Below, piece by piece: positions 47,617-56,068 of a stretch of DNA of 64,000 nucleotides; position 1 is the first letter of the stretch, and every line of letters starts with the position of its first letter. The position numbers were made by a program, and so were the translations under genes. Source of the DNA: Gammaproteobacteria bacterium (GTDB lineage Bacteria; Pseudomonadota; Gammaproteobacteria; Steroidobacterales; GCA-2729495); NCBI GenBank assembly GCA_014337915.1, contig QUBU01000005.1, positions 1 to 64,000 on the forward strand, given 5' to 3'. The notes beneath the pieces were generated by a model. That model did no database searches. It was not told the DNA's origin and saw nothing but the letters and a program-made list of their open reading frames with translations.

Positions 47617-48543
47617 TCATGAGCTCCGCATGTTGCGCAGCACGACAGTCTTGTTGAGCAGCTGGCGACGGAACTGATCCGCCGGCGAGTAGTTGGCGAC
47701 GTTGGCGAAGTTGTAGGTGGCACCGTCGGTGTAGCCGACCTCGATCTGCCCGGCCCGCAGCATGATCCAGATGCGCACTGCCATGATCCGCGCCGGGTCG
47801 ACCACCGGCGTCACCAGTGCATTGCCGGGATCGACGTAGCGGTCCACGATGCCGTCGGCATTGGTGTCCACGCCGAGCTCCACCTGCAGGTTCTCGACGC
47901 CGGCAATCAGCTCCTGGTCCTGCCACACGCCGTTGACCAGCACCATGCGCCGCAGCGACGGTACCGCGGCACCCAGCGAGGAGCCGGAGGACACGTAGTA
48001 GGCGTTGGTCTGCCAGTCGTAGATGCAGCAGGCGGCGGGCGCCGCGCCACTGTCGAACACCCGGCTGTTGGAGCGGTCGCTCTGGATCTGGATGATGCCG
48101 GCGGTGGGCAGCACCTGGGCGCCGCTGGCATGGCGCAGTACCAGGACGTCGGTGCCGGCCTGGTAAGGAGTCGCGGCGGGCGCCGGGCAGGGCAGGTTAT
48201 ACGCGGAATCGTCCGCCGCCACAGGCGTCAGCGGATCGAGCAGCCAGGCGGTGGCGTCGCTGCCGTCGCTGCAGGTGGCGTTCACCCCGGCCGGCACATC
48301 GACGTGGGGGCCGACGTTCTGCATGCCCCAGCTGCCGGTCAGGCGCAGGTCGGGCTCCATCTGGCTGAGGATGAAGCGCGCGTTTTCCTGCATCCGCGCC
48401 ACGGTGTCGTTGGTGCGGTAGGTGTTGCGCGTCTGCGAGAACATGGCGATCACGCCGATCATCAGGAATGCACCGATGACCAGGGTCACCATCAGCTCGA
48501 TGAGGCTCAGGCCGGCCTCGCGGGTGGCATGCATGCGGGTCAT
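47617..48543 (-). CDS. pilW: Type IV minor pilin PilW
   Basis: This 308-residue prepilin has a cleavage site at G/LSLIELMVTLVIGAFLMIG with Glu at +5. The following FSQTRNTYRTNDTVARMQENARFIL is the standard PilW helix pattern, and the remaining region is a long Cys-containing globular domain (CSDGSDATAWLLDPLTP, CCIYDWQTN). ATG at 48543 overlaps the pilV stop in TGATG; a GTG one codon earlier is possible. It assembles with PilV, PilX and FimU into a tip priming complex. Confidence 0.92.
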   Translation of the reverse strand: MTRMHATREAGLSLIELMVTLVIGAFLMIGVIAMFSQTRNTYRTNDTVARMQENARFILSQMEPDLRLTGSWGMQNVGPHVDVPAGVNATCSDGSDATAWLLDPLTPVAADDSAYNLPCPAPAATPYQAGTDVLVLRHASGAQVLPTAGIIQIQSDRSNSRVFDSGAAPAACCIYDWQTNAYYVSSGSSLGAAVPSLRRMVLVNGVWQDQELIAGVENLQVELGVDTNADGIVDRYVDPGNALVTPVVDPARIMAVRIWIMLRAGQIEVGYTDGATYNFANVANYSPADQFRRQLLNKTVVLRNMRSS

Positions 48544-49013
48544 CACATTTGCACCGTGAGGGCGTACTCGAGTGCGCCGTTTGCGCCTGGCTCGTTCCAG
48601 TCCAGGGTGATCGTGTAGACGTTGGGTCCACCGGCGCCGGCGGCGAAGGTGAGCACGCCGACACCGGCCGGGAGCAGAGCCGTCACCTGCTGCTGCCAGA
48701 AGAACAGGTCGCAGGCAGCCTGGGCGGCGGCGCTGAGGTTGGCGCCGGCGTTGACGCAGCCGGCACCGTTGGCGGCGGCGGCCCCGGCATAGGCAGCCTG
48801 CCCGGCTGTATTGGCGCGGATGCGATCAGCCATGTCCGCGGCAAGGTCCACCGCCACGGTGCGGTAGATGGAGGTACGGCCCGCGCGCAGGCCTTCCACG
48901 TACATCGCCGCAATGCCGAGCATGCCGACGGAGATGACGACCATGGCGACCAGCGATTCCACCAGCGTGAAGCCGGCGACGCGCGGGGACGAATGACGAT
49001 GCAGCTGTTTCAT
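48543..49013 (-). CDS. pilV: Type IV minor pilin PilV
   Basis: This 156-residue prepilin has a site at G/FTLVESLVAMVVISVGMLGIA, Glu at +5, followed by AMYVEGLRAGRTSIYRTVAVD and MADRIRAN, the conserved PilV segment. The C-terminal domain has two Cys (GCVNAG, AACDLFF). The stop overlaps pilW. It follows fimU by seven bases. Length is normal for the family. Confidence 0.92.
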   Translation of the reverse strand: MKQLHRHSSPRVAGFTLVESLVAMVVISVGMLGIAAMYVEGLRAGRTSIYRTVAVDLAADMADRIRANTAGQAAYAGAAAANGAGCVNAGANLSAAAQAACDLFFWQQQVTALLPAGVGVLTFAAGAGGPNVYTITLDWNEPGANGALEYALTVQM

Positions 49014-49020
49014 GGGTGCC

Positions 49021-49620
49021 TCAGCAACCGCCCACCGGATTGCCCTGGACCTCGGCCTGCATGCGATAGGTCTGCGGGCGACCCGTGGGGCCGATCTGGA
49101 TCCAGCGGCCTGCAGCCACGCCGCCACCGGTGTCGTGGTCGCCGCGGGCATCGCAGAGCTGGATGTCGTTGATGGCGGGACCGACGCCCGCCGCCTGCGG
49201 AAAACCATTGGCGCCGTAGAGGATGTAGGGCAGCGCTCCGGCATCGATCGCGAGATTGATGCCGTCGGCCAGCGGAGCGTGGGTCAGTACCACGGTGTCG
49301 CCGGCGTCGACGCTGGCATTGGCGTTGACGTCGACGAAGACGATCCAGCCGGCGCCGCCGCCAAGGTCACAGGCCGGCGCCGCATCCGCCCAGTTGCTGC
49401 TGGCGCAGAGCGCCACCGGCTGGCGGCGCTTCACGGCTTCGGTGCGCGCGGCATGGATCGAGGTGACCAGGTCGTTGGCCGCCGCAGCCATGCGGTTGGT
49501 GGCCATGAAATCGGTGAACGACGGGATGCCGAAGCCGAGCACCATGCCGGCGATCATCAGGGTGATCATCAGTTCCAGCAGGTTGTAACCGCCCTGGCGG
49601 GTACCATTGCAGTGGTTCAT
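49021..49620 (-). CDS. fimU: Type IV minor pilin FimT/FimU (GspH family)
   Basis: This 199-residue prepilin has a site at G/YNLLELMITLMIAGMVLG with Glu at +5 and the GspH-type helix SFTDFMATNRMAAAANDLVTSIHAARTEA. The C-terminal GspH domain contains ALCASSNWADAAPACD, GWIVFVDVNANA, and the terminal segment GRPQTYR. Of the two GspH-like genes here this one precedes pilV directly (7-base gap), the place of FimU in Pseudomonas, so I use that name. The separation between FimT and FimU is by position only. Confidence 0.85.
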   Translation of the reverse strand: MNHCNGTRQGGYNLLELMITLMIAGMVLGFGIPSFTDFMATNRMAAAANDLVTSIHAARTEAVKRRQPVALCASSNWADAAPACDLGGGAGWIVFVDVNANASVDAGDTVVLTHAPLADGINLAIDAGALPYILYGANGFPQAAGVGPAINDIQLCDARGDHDTGGGVAAGRWIQIGPTGRPQTYRMQAEVQGNPVGGC

Positions 49621-49624
49621 GTCG

Positions 49625-50194
49625 TCAGGCCTCCGGCCCGGCCGGGCAGCGCACGACTGCGCCGTCACGGCCCCGTGCAGCCAGCGTCGGCAGGCCGCTG
49701 GCCCGCAGGATGACCACCCGTGCGGCGTTATCGGCACCGGCCTCGCAGAAGGCGAACTCGCCGGCGTGGGTGTCGCCGGTGGCGTTGCTGGCATGGCCGT
49801 CCGCGGCATAGCTGAAGCCGGTGGCGAACTGCGCCGAAACCAGCACCATCCCCGGGGCCGGAACCCGGTCCACCAATGCCTCGGCGCTGCTGCGCTCGAG
49901 GTTGCCGTCGCTGTCGAGGAAGGCAATCCAGCCGTCGCTCCAGCTTTGGCCGTCGCAACGCTCGCCGCCCGCACTGGCGCAGACCGCGACCCGCGCATTG
50001 CGCATCACCGCTTCGCTGCGTGCCATGTGCATGGTGCCGACCAGCTGGTTGACGGCCACGGCCTGGCCGTTATCGCGACTGAAGGCCTGCAGGCCGGGCA
50101 CTGCCAGCGTGAGGCCGATGCCGGCCACGGCCAGCGCGGTCAGCGTTTCGCCGAGCGTGAATCCCCGTTGCCTGTTGGTGGTCCTGCTGCGCAT
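49625..50194 (-). CDS. fimT: Type IV minor pilin FimT/GspH family, first gene of the operon
   Basis: This 189-residue prepilin has a cleavage site at G/FTLGETLTALAVAGIG with Glu at +5. The conserved helix continues NQLVGTMHMARSEAVMRNARV. The GspH domain includes SDGWIAFLDSDGN and ends near RCPAGPEA. It overlaps no gene and lies four bases before fimU. It is the first gene on this strand, with a 450-base upstream region. FimT proteins of some gammaproteobacteria bind DNA in natural transformation; whether this one does is unknown. Confidence 0.87.
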   Translation of the reverse strand: MRSRTTNRQRGFTLGETLTALAVAGIGLTLAVPGLQAFSRDNGQAVAVNQLVGTMHMARSEAVMRNARVAVCASAGGERCDGQSWSDGWIAFLDSDGNLERSSAEALVDRVPAPGMVLVSAQFATGFSYAADGHASNATGDTHAGEFAFCEAGADNAARVVILRASGLPTLAARGRDGAVVRCPAGPEA

Positions 50195-50644
50195 GGCGCC
50201 TCTGCCTGGGAACTGCCTCGAGGGCGCAATCTAGGGAGATGGGCGCCGCGAAACCTTGAAGCAGTTCCGCAGGGAGGCTCCGGAAGGCCGCGCCTGGACC
50301 TGTTGCCGGTGCTGGGGGCGCGGACTTCCAGGCGGCTGAAGACCCGTAGATAATTAAAATGAAAACAAAAACTTAAACGATGTTTTTAATTCGGATGAGA
50401 TCATGGTGCACGAGCCTGCCCGACGCCTGATTTGTGACAGGGTTCACGGAACCGGACGCTGCCGTTGGGTGGCGACGGGCGGGGAGGTGAGGGCGATGAC
50501 CGGTCGCCTCCGGTTGTCGCAATGCCTGCTGCCGGTCTGGTCTGCGCAAGCCCCACTGCCGCAGTCCGGCTTGTACTGTGGTTATGACAATAGGGTAAAG
50601 TTGCCGCCGTCCCGGCGGCGCCCTGCGCCCTGGCGGGGGAGACT
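50195..50644. other. 450-base intergenic region with an AT-rich island, between divergent pilus operon and membrane-protein operon
   Basis: The region is GC-rich except for 50348-50396, which is about 75% AT and contains an 8-bp inverted repeat AATTAAAA (50352-50359) / TTTTAATT (50384-50391). This is the likely promoter or regulator zone for one or both neighbours, but no clear sigma-70 pair could be read. A second repeat (CCGCGCC / GGCGCGG around 50289-50322) lies nearer the pilus genes. A GCGGGGGA site at 50634-50641 precedes the next gene. Confidence 0.5.
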
Positions 50645-51307
50645 GTGTCCGATTCCTATGAATGGCTGCGCTTCGCGCATGTGATCCTGTTCGCCTACTG
50701 GCTCGGCGCCGATCTCGGCGTGTTCCTTGCCGGTGGCGTCATGTCGCGTCCCGGTCTGCCGGTACCGGAGCGCAACCGCGTGCGCGCCCTGCTCATGGAC
50801 ATCGACCTCGCGCCGCGCATCGCCTTGCTGGGCATCCTGCCGGTGGGGTTCCAGATGGCGCTGCAGTGGGGCGCGCCATTGCCGCAACCGGTGGTGACGG
50901 GCGTGTGGGTCGCCGCAGTGGCCTGGATCGTCATGGCCCTGGTCATCCACTTCGGCCACAGCCGAGCACCGGTGGCGTGGCTGCTGCGCATCGACCTCTT
51001 CTGTCGGGTTGCGCTGCTGGCCGGCTTCAGCTTCCTGGCCTGGCGGCAGTGGCAGCTGCCCGGGAACACGGTACCGGACTGGCTGATCCTCAAGCTGGTA
51101 GTGGTGGCCGCCATCGTCGTCGACGGCATGGTGCTGCGGGTCTACAGCGGGCAGTGGCGCCTCGCCATGGAACGCTTCGCGGCCGGTGACGTGGGCGGTG
51201 GCGAGCGCCTGCTGCGCGTGCGGCGGCGCAAGGCGGCGACGGCGGCCCTGGTGATGTGGGCCCTGGTGGCGCTGGCGGCGTTCCTCGGCGCCGTGAAGCC
51301 GCTCTGA
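50645..51307 (+). CDS. Multi-pass membrane protein of unknown function, partner of the MFS-cytochrome fusion
   Basis: This 220-residue protein has about six hydrophobic segments: WLRFAHVILFAYWLGADLGV at the start, then IALLGILPVGFQMAL, VVTGVWVAAVAWIVMALVIH, IDLFCRVALLAGFSFLAW, WLILKLVVVAAIVVDGMVL and ATAALVMWALVALAAFLGAV. His residues in helices 1 and 3 (FAHVIL, VIHFGH) could ligate heme or copper, and the start resembles CopD/DUF2269-type proteins; this is only a faint likeness. GTG start with GCGGGGGA upstream. The next gene begins nine bases later, so they are one operon. Confidence 0.7.
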   Translation: MSDSYEWLRFAHVILFAYWLGADLGVFLAGGVMSRPGLPVPERNRVRALLMDIDLAPRIALLGILPVGFQMALQWGAPLPQPVVTGVWVAAVAWIVMALVIHFGHSRAPVAWLLRIDLFCRVALLAGFSFLAWRQWQLPGNTVPDWLILKLVVVAAIVVDGMVLRVYSGQWRLAMERFAAGDVGGGERLLRVRRRKAATAALVMWALVALAAFLGAVKPL

Positions 51308-51316
51308 GGCCGGTCC

Positions 51317-53299
51317 ATGGCTGAGACCGCCACAACGCAGGCCAGGAGTGAACCGCCGCTTCCCGCTGCGCGGGCGCTGCTGGTCATGGTGACCCTGCTG
51401 CTGGCCACGGCGATGGCGAGCCTCGATTCGAGCTTCATGCCGCTGGCCTTCGCCGACATGATCGATGATCTGGACTCCAGCACCAACCAGATCGTCTGGG
51501 TGGCGCTGGGCTACCTCGTGGCCGCTACCGGACCCATGCTGCTGGCAGCGCGTGTCGCCGACGCCTTCGGCCACGCGCGGCTGTTCCAGATCGGAGCGAC
51601 CATCTACTCGCTGGCGATGATGGCCTGCGCGTTCGCGCCGGATGTGCCGGAACTCATCGGGCTGCGGCTGGTGCAGGGCTTCGGCATGGCGCTGTTCCTG
51701 CCCACCACTTTCACCATCGCCACGCGCATCTTCGGTCCCGAGCGCCGCGGCCGCGCGCTGGGCTGGCTGCAGGCGGCCAACGCGCTGGGCTTCATCCTCG
51801 GGCCGATCTTTGCCGGCTGGCTGCTCGATGCCTACGACTGGCGCGCCACGTTCTGGAGCCGCATCCCGCTGGCGGCGCTGATCATCGTGCTGGCCTTTGC
51901 CGCGCTGGGACTGCGCCGGCCGATGGCTCTGGCCGGCGCCTCGCGGCGTTTCGACCTGGCCGGCGCGGTCTACCTGACGCTGGCGATGTTCGGCGTGCTC
52001 TATGGCTGCACGCAGCTGCCGGTCGAGGAGAACTGGCGGGATCCCTGGTCCTGGCTGGTGTTCATCGCCGGCTTCGTGTTCGCGGGCCTGTTCCTGCGCC
52101 ACGAGCGGCGCGCGCCGGAGCCGCTGATCGACCTCGGGCTGTTCACCCGCAGCCGCGAGTTCACCCGCGCGGCGGTTGCTTTCGCCACCATGTTTGCCAG
52201 CCTGCCGCTGACGCTGTTCGTGCTGCCGATCGTGCTCATCAACGCGCTGGAGATGCGCGCCTGGGACGTGGGCCTGATCATGGCGGTGTCCGCGCTGTTC
52301 ACCACGCTGATGAGTCCGGTGTCGGGCTGGGCCTCGGACCGCTTCCGGCCCGAGATCATGAGCAGCACCGGTGCGCTGGTGCGCGGTACCGGCTACCTGA
52401 TGCTGCTGGCGGTGACGGTGGATTCCAGCGTCGCCGGCCTGCTGCCGGCGCTGATCGTCATCGGCATCGGCACCGGGTTGTTCTTCTCGCCCAACAACGC
52501 GCTGCTGCTGGCCCACGCGCCGCCGGAGCGGGCCGGCATGGTGTCGGGCCTGTTCGGGACGCTGCGCCAGTCGGGATATGCGCTCGGCTTTGCGCTGATT
52601 GCCAGCCTGTTCGCCGTGATCCAGAAGAATTTCGAGCTCGACTGGGTCTACACCGGGCTCGGCGAGCTGCCGGCCGCCAGCGCCACGCGCCTGGCGGCGA
52701 TCTTCCAGGCCGGCGGCATCTGGTCCCCGGGCCTGCTGATCTTCATCCTGCGGGTGGCGGTGCTGGCCTGCACCGCGATCCTCGTCCTGAGCCTGCTGAA
52801 TTCGCTGCCGCGCCTGCACCTGTCCTGGCGGCGCCAGCTGGCCGCTGCGGTGGCACTGGCGGGCCTGGCCTTCGGTGGCAGCTTCGCGCTGAGCACGCTG
52901 TTGCCGGGTGGTATGACGGTGGCCGTGAGTGATGCCGATGCCACGGCAGTGGTGCAGCCGTTGCCGGCCGTCGCGCCCTTCGGCATGGCGCGGCGCGCGG
53001 CCGTGGACGTGGCGCCAGCGCCAGCCGAGCATGCCGCGGCACCGTTCGGCCAGTACTGCAGCGCCTGCCATGGCATGCGGGCCGAGGGCGTGGCGGGGCT
53101 GGGCGTGGACCTGCGGCAGTCCGCGTTCGTGCGCAGCCAGGACCTCGAAGGTCTGAAGCGTTTCCTGCGCAGCGGCCGCGACCCCTCCAGCCCGGAGAAC
53201 CGCACCGGGCGCGCCATGCCCGCTTTCGGCTGGCTGCCAGAGGCAACCCTGGACGAACTCGCCCGCTACCTGCGCGAGGCAGCGGCCAGCCCGCGCTGA
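51317..53299 (+). CDS. MFS transporter (DHA2 type) fused to a C-terminal cytochrome c domain
   Basis: This 660-residue protein has an N-terminal DHA2/EmrB-like transporter of 14 helices, with the antiporter motif region ALGFILGPIFAGWL in helix 5 and the loop AARVADAFGHARLFQ after helix 2. Then comes an extra helix (about 515-537, VALAGLAFGGSFALSTLL), an Ala/Pro-rich linker, and a class I cytochrome c domain: heme-attachment CSACH (581-585) and distal Met634 in AMPAF. Fifteen helices would put the tail in the periplasm, where heme c is attached, so the layout is self-consistent. The frame is open throughout with no frameshift. I know no named family with this order. Substrate and electron partner are unknown. 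Confidence 0.85.
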   Translation: MAETATTQARSEPPLPAARALLVMVTLLLATAMASLDSSFMPLAFADMIDDLDSSTNQIVWVALGYLVAATGPMLLAARVADAFGHARLFQIGATIYSLAMMACAFAPDVPELIGLRLVQGFGMALFLPTTFTIATRIFGPERRGRALGWLQAANALGFILGPIFAGWLLDAYDWRATFWSRIPLAALIIVLAFAALGLRRPMALAGASRRFDLAGAVYLTLAMFGVLYGCTQLPVEENWRDPWSWLVFIAGFVFAGLFLRHERRAPEPLIDLGLFTRSREFTRAAVAFATMFASLPLTLFVLPIVLINALEMRAWDVGLIMAVSALFTTLMSPVSGWASDRFRPEIMSSTGALVRGTGYLMLLAVTVDSSVAGLLPALIVIGIGTGLFFSPNNALLLAHAPPERAGMVSGLFGTLRQSGYALGFALIASLFAVIQKNFELDWVYTGLGELPAASATRLAAIFQAGGIWSPGLLIFILRVAVLACTAILVLSLLNSLPRLHLSWRRQLAAAVALAGLAFGGSFALSTLLPGGMTVAVSDADATAVVQPLPAVAPFGMARRAAVDVAPAPAEHAAAPFGQYCSACHGMRAEGVAGLGVDLRQSAFVRSQDLEGLKRFLRSGRDPSSPENRTGRAMPAFGWLPEATLDELARYLREAAASPR

Positions 53300-53311
53300 G
53301 CCGGCCCGGCG

Positions 53312-53500
53312 TTACTCGTCCGCGTCGGCCTGGCGCGCGGCGCGGCGTCGCGGGCGCGCCGTGCCCGGGACCTTGCCGTGGGCCGCGTCGTCGGCATCGT
53401 GCTCGTGTTGTGCAAAGAAACGCTCGACGACGTGATCGGACGAGAGTTTCTCGTCACCGTCGTCCCACAGGTCCTCGTCGATCTTGCGCTGGCGGTTCAT
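53312..53500 (-). CDS. Small charged protein, unknown function
   Basis: This is a 62-residue protein. Its N-terminal part is acidic (KIDEDLWDDGDEKLSSDHVVE), then aromatic and His-rich (RFFAQHEHDADDAAHG), and the C-terminal part is Arg/Ala-rich and basic. The ATG has a GAGG site and a good promoter upstream (53528-53555), which makes it credible despite its size. It ends 12 bases from the convergent MFS-cytochrome gene. No family recognised. Confidence 0.6.
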   Translation of the reverse strand: MNRQRKIDEDLWDDGDEKLSSDHVVERFFAQHEHDADDAAHGKVPGTARPRRRAARQADADE

Positions 53501-53527
53501 GGGACGCCTCTGCGATAGCGTTCCTAG

Positions 53528-53555
53528 AAGATAATCCCCGGCATTTCGATGTCAA
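53528..53555 (-). promoter_or_regulatory. Sigma-70 promoter of the small charged-protein gene
   Basis: Read on the minus strand, a perfect -35 TTGACA (53555-53550) and a -10 TATCTT (53533-53528) are separated by 16 bases. This gives a leader of about 20 bases before the start at 53500. Confidence 0.6.
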
Positions 53556-53562
53556 GATACAT
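53549..53562. promoter_or_regulatory. Candidate MarR operator overlapping the -35 element
   Basis: ATGT-CAAGAT-ACAT is a small inverted repeat that covers the -35 of the minus-strand promoter and lies 37 bases before the marR start. Autoregulation from here is plausible. The arms are only four bases long. Confidence 0.3.
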
Positions 53563-53598
53563 GGACGGCATCCGGCGTGGCCGGTAATCTGGGTGGCC

Positions 53599-54105
53599 AT
53601 GGAAGACCAGGTCGACAGGCTGCTGGGACAGTGGGCGCGGGAGCGGCCGGAGCTGGACTGCTCGAGCCTGAGCGTCGTGGTCCGCGTGCAGTACCTGGCG
53701 AAGTTATGTCAGAAGGAAGCCGAGCGCGCGCTGCTGCGGCTCGGGTTGCGGATGTGGGAGTACGACGTGCTCTCAGCGCTGCGCCGCCAGGGGACGCCAT
53801 TCCAGATGCCGGCGACGGCACTGGCGCGGGCATCGATGCTGACCAGCGGCGCCATGACCAATCGCATCGATCGCCTGGAGGCGCGCGGGCTGGTTGCCCG
53901 GGCCGCGGAGCCCAGTGACCGGCGCGGCGTCAACGTGCGCCTGACCGAACGCGGGCGCCAGCTCATCGACCAGGCCATCGAGGCCCGGCTCACGGCGGCC
54001 GACAGCCAGCTGGGTGCGCTCTCCGGCACGGAGCGGCGCACGGCTTCTGCCGTGCTGCGCAAGGTGCTGCTGGCTGCCGGCGACGGTGGCCGGCAGCAGC
54101 CGTAA
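53599..54105 (+). CDS. MarR-family transcriptional regulator
   Basis: This 168-residue winged-helix regulator has the MarR order: dimerisation helices (LDCSSLSVVVRVQYLAKLCQ), recognition region (RRQGTPFQMPATALARASM), MTNRIDRLEARGLVAR, and the wing with the conserved Asp-Arg (EPSDRRGVNVRLTERG). The effector is unknown. It is divergent from the small charged-protein gene with a shared promoter region, so it may regulate that gene and itself. The MFS-cytochrome operon lies just beyond and might be a further target. The start is ATG at 53599. Confidence 0.9.
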   Translation: MEDQVDRLLGQWARERPELDCSSLSVVVRVQYLAKLCQKEAERALLRLGLRMWEYDVLSALRRQGTPFQMPATALARASMLTSGAMTNRIDRLEARGLVARAAEPSDRRGVNVRLTERGRQLIDQAIEARLTAADSQLGALSGTERRTASAVLRKVLLAAGDGGRQQP

Positions 54106-54113
54106 CGGACGGC

Positions 54114-54524
54114 TCAGCGCGCCTTGAGCAGGTCGCGGATTTCGCCCAGCAGTTTTTCCTCGGCGCTCGGCCCGGGCGGCGCGGGTGCCGGCTCGGCCTT
54201 CTTCAATCGGTTGATGGCGCGCACCAGCAGGAAGATGGCGAAGGCGACGATGACGAAGTCCAGCAGCGTATTGATGAACGCGCCGTAGCGGATCACCGGT
54301 GCGCCGGCGGCCTCGGCGGCGGCCAGGCTGGCGTAGCCGGCGCCCGAGAGGTCGACGTAGAGGCTGCTGAAGTCCACCTTGCCGAGCAGCATGCCGACGG
54401 GTGGCATGATGACGTCATTGACCAGCGAGGTGGTGATCTTGCCGAAGGCGCCACCGATGATGATGCCGACCGCGAGATCGACGACATTGCCCCGCATGGC
54501 GAATTCCCGGAACTCTTTCAGCAC
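54114..54524 (-). CDS. mscL: Large-conductance mechanosensitive channel
   Basis: This 136-residue channel opens under membrane tension to release solutes in hypoosmotic shock. The N-terminal [20 protein letters not shown] and the first pore helix ([20 protein letters not shown]) are highly conserved. The second helix is [20 protein letters not shown], and the cytoplasmic bundle is [13 protein letters not shown] at the end. Length is normal. It ends eight bases after the convergent marR and is divergent from the metallo-hydrolase gene. Confidence 0.97.
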   Translation of the reverse strand: MLKEFREFAMRGNVVDLAVGIIIGGAFGKITTSLVNDVIMPPVGMLLGKVDFSSLYVDLSGAGYASLAAAEAAGAPVIRYGAFINTLLDFVIVAFAIFLLVRAINRLKKAEPAPAPPGPSAEEKLLGEIRDLLKAR

Positions 54525-54626
54525 TGGACTGACCCCCTGCGTGTGGCATGCAACACCGCGCGATGATCGCCGTCACGCGCAACCGGCGTCAAGCGAGCCG
54601 CGTGGCGCCGCGGTGCAGGCGGCGCC

Positions 54627-56024
54627 ATGATCCGCATCGAATTCTGCGGCGCTGTCGGCGAGGTCACCGGCTCCGGCTATCTGGTGCACGGCGATGCAGC
54701 GACAGTACTGGTCGATTTCGGTGCATTCCAGGGCGGCAGCGATGCCCGGGAGCGCAGCGCCTCGCTTGGCCCGGTCCAACCTGAAAACCTCGACGCCGTA
54801 CTGCTGAGCCATGCGCACATCGACCACTCCGGCAGGCTGCCGCTGCTGATGGCAGCCGGCTACGCCGGTGCCGTCCATGCCACGCCCGCGACGCTCGACC
54901 TGGCGACGTTGCTGCTGGCGGACCTCGGCCGCATCCAGGAAGCAGACCTCGCCAGGGAAAACCGCCGACGCCGCCGCGCGGGCCTGGCGTCGCTGCGGCC
55001 GCTGTTCGATGCCACGGACGTGCAGCGGGTGCGGGACCGTGGCCGCGCACTGCCCTATGGGCGGTGGCAGGAAGTAGCGCCCGGTGTCACGGCGCGGCTG
55101 GCGGATGCGGGCCACATCCTCGGATCCGCCAGCATCGAGCTTGCCGTCGGCTACGGCGACAGCCGCCGGGTGCTGGTGTTCTCCGGTGACATCGGTCCCT
55201 GTGGCGCGCCGATCCTGCGTGATCCGCAACGCCCGCAGGCGGCGGACCTGGTCGTCATGGAGTCCACCTATGGCGGGCGTGACCGCGAACCGCAGGCGCG
55301 GACGCTGGCGCGCTTCAGGGATATCCTGCGCGAAGCCGTGCGCAGCCGCGCCCGCATCATCATCCCGGCATTCGCCGTGGGCCGCACGCAGCTGCTGCTG
55401 TTCCATGTTGCGGAGGCCATCCGCGAAGGCGTGATTCCGCAGCTGCCGGTGTACCTGGACAGCCCGATGGCAACGGCCGCGACGCTGGCCTACATGCGTC
55501 ACCAGGATCTCTACGACGAGGAACTCGGCGGCCTGGTGCGCAGCGGCCGGATCCGCCAGGACCTGCAGAGCCTGCGCGTGGTGGAATCTGCCGAGGAGTC
55601 GCGCAGCCTCAACGAGCGCGAGGAGGCCTGCATCATCATCAGTGCCTCGGGCATGTGTGATGCCGGCCGCGTGGTGCACCACCTGCGTCATGCGCTGTGG
55701 CGCGAGAATGCCCACGTCATCCTGCCGGGCTACATGGCACCGGGGACGCTTGGCCGCGCTCTGGCCGATGGCGCCCGGCAGGTGGAGATCTTCGGTGAAC
55801 CACTGGTGGTCAGGGCCACGGTCCACCACCTGAGCGGCTTTTCCGCGCATGCCGGGCAGGGCGAGCTGCTGGACTGGCTGGCTGACGTGGCGGGGCACCG
55901 CCCGCGCGTGGTCCTGGCCCATGGCGACGACGCGGCACGCATGGCGCTGCGTGAGCGCATCCACGCGCGCTATGGCATCAGTGCCGAGTGTCCGGCACCG
56001 GGGAGCGTGATCAGCCTCGACTGA
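54627..56024 (+). CDS. Metallo-beta-lactamase/beta-CASP RNA-processing-type hydrolase
   Basis: This 465-residue enzyme of the YSH1/CPSF73-like group has the zinc motif SHAHIDH (61-67), a later His in DAGHILGSA and Asp in FSGDIGP. The beta-CASP insert includes ESTYGGRDR, IIPAFAVGRTQLLLF, DSPMA, the SASGMCDAGR turn and the terminal HLSGFSAHAGQ. These are cytosolic RNA nucleases in well-studied cases; an exact target is not known. It is divergent from mscL by 102 bases and followed by the Kef-type antiporter after 44 bases. Confidence 0.92.
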   Translation: MIRIEFCGAVGEVTGSGYLVHGDAATVLVDFGAFQGGSDARERSASLGPVQPENLDAVLLSHAHIDHSGRLPLLMAAGYAGAVHATPATLDLATLLLADLGRIQEADLARENRRRRRAGLASLRPLFDATDVQRVRDRGRALPYGRWQEVAPGVTARLADAGHILGSASIELAVGYGDSRRVLVFSGDIGPCGAPILRDPQRPQAADLVVMESTYGGRDREPQARTLARFRDILREAVRSRARIIIPAFAVGRTQLLLFHVAEAIREGVIPQLPVYLDSPMATAATLAYMRHQDLYDEELGGLVRSGRIRQDLQSLRVVESAEESRSLNEREEACIIISASGMCDAGRVVHHLRHALWRENAHVILPGYMAPGTLGRALADGARQVEIFGEPLVVRATVHHLSGFSAHAGQGELLDWLADVAGHRPRVVLAHGDDAARMALRERIHARYGISAECPAPGSVISLD

Positions 56025-56068
56025 AGGCCGGCTTGACAGCATGCAGCGATTGCTGCGACGTTCACGCC

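Noticed and set aside
50582..53071. 829-codon open frame opposite the membrane-protein and MFS-cytochrome genes
   Set aside because: Low-complexity Gln/His/Arg-rich sequence spanning two clear genes on the other strand; an antisense artefact.
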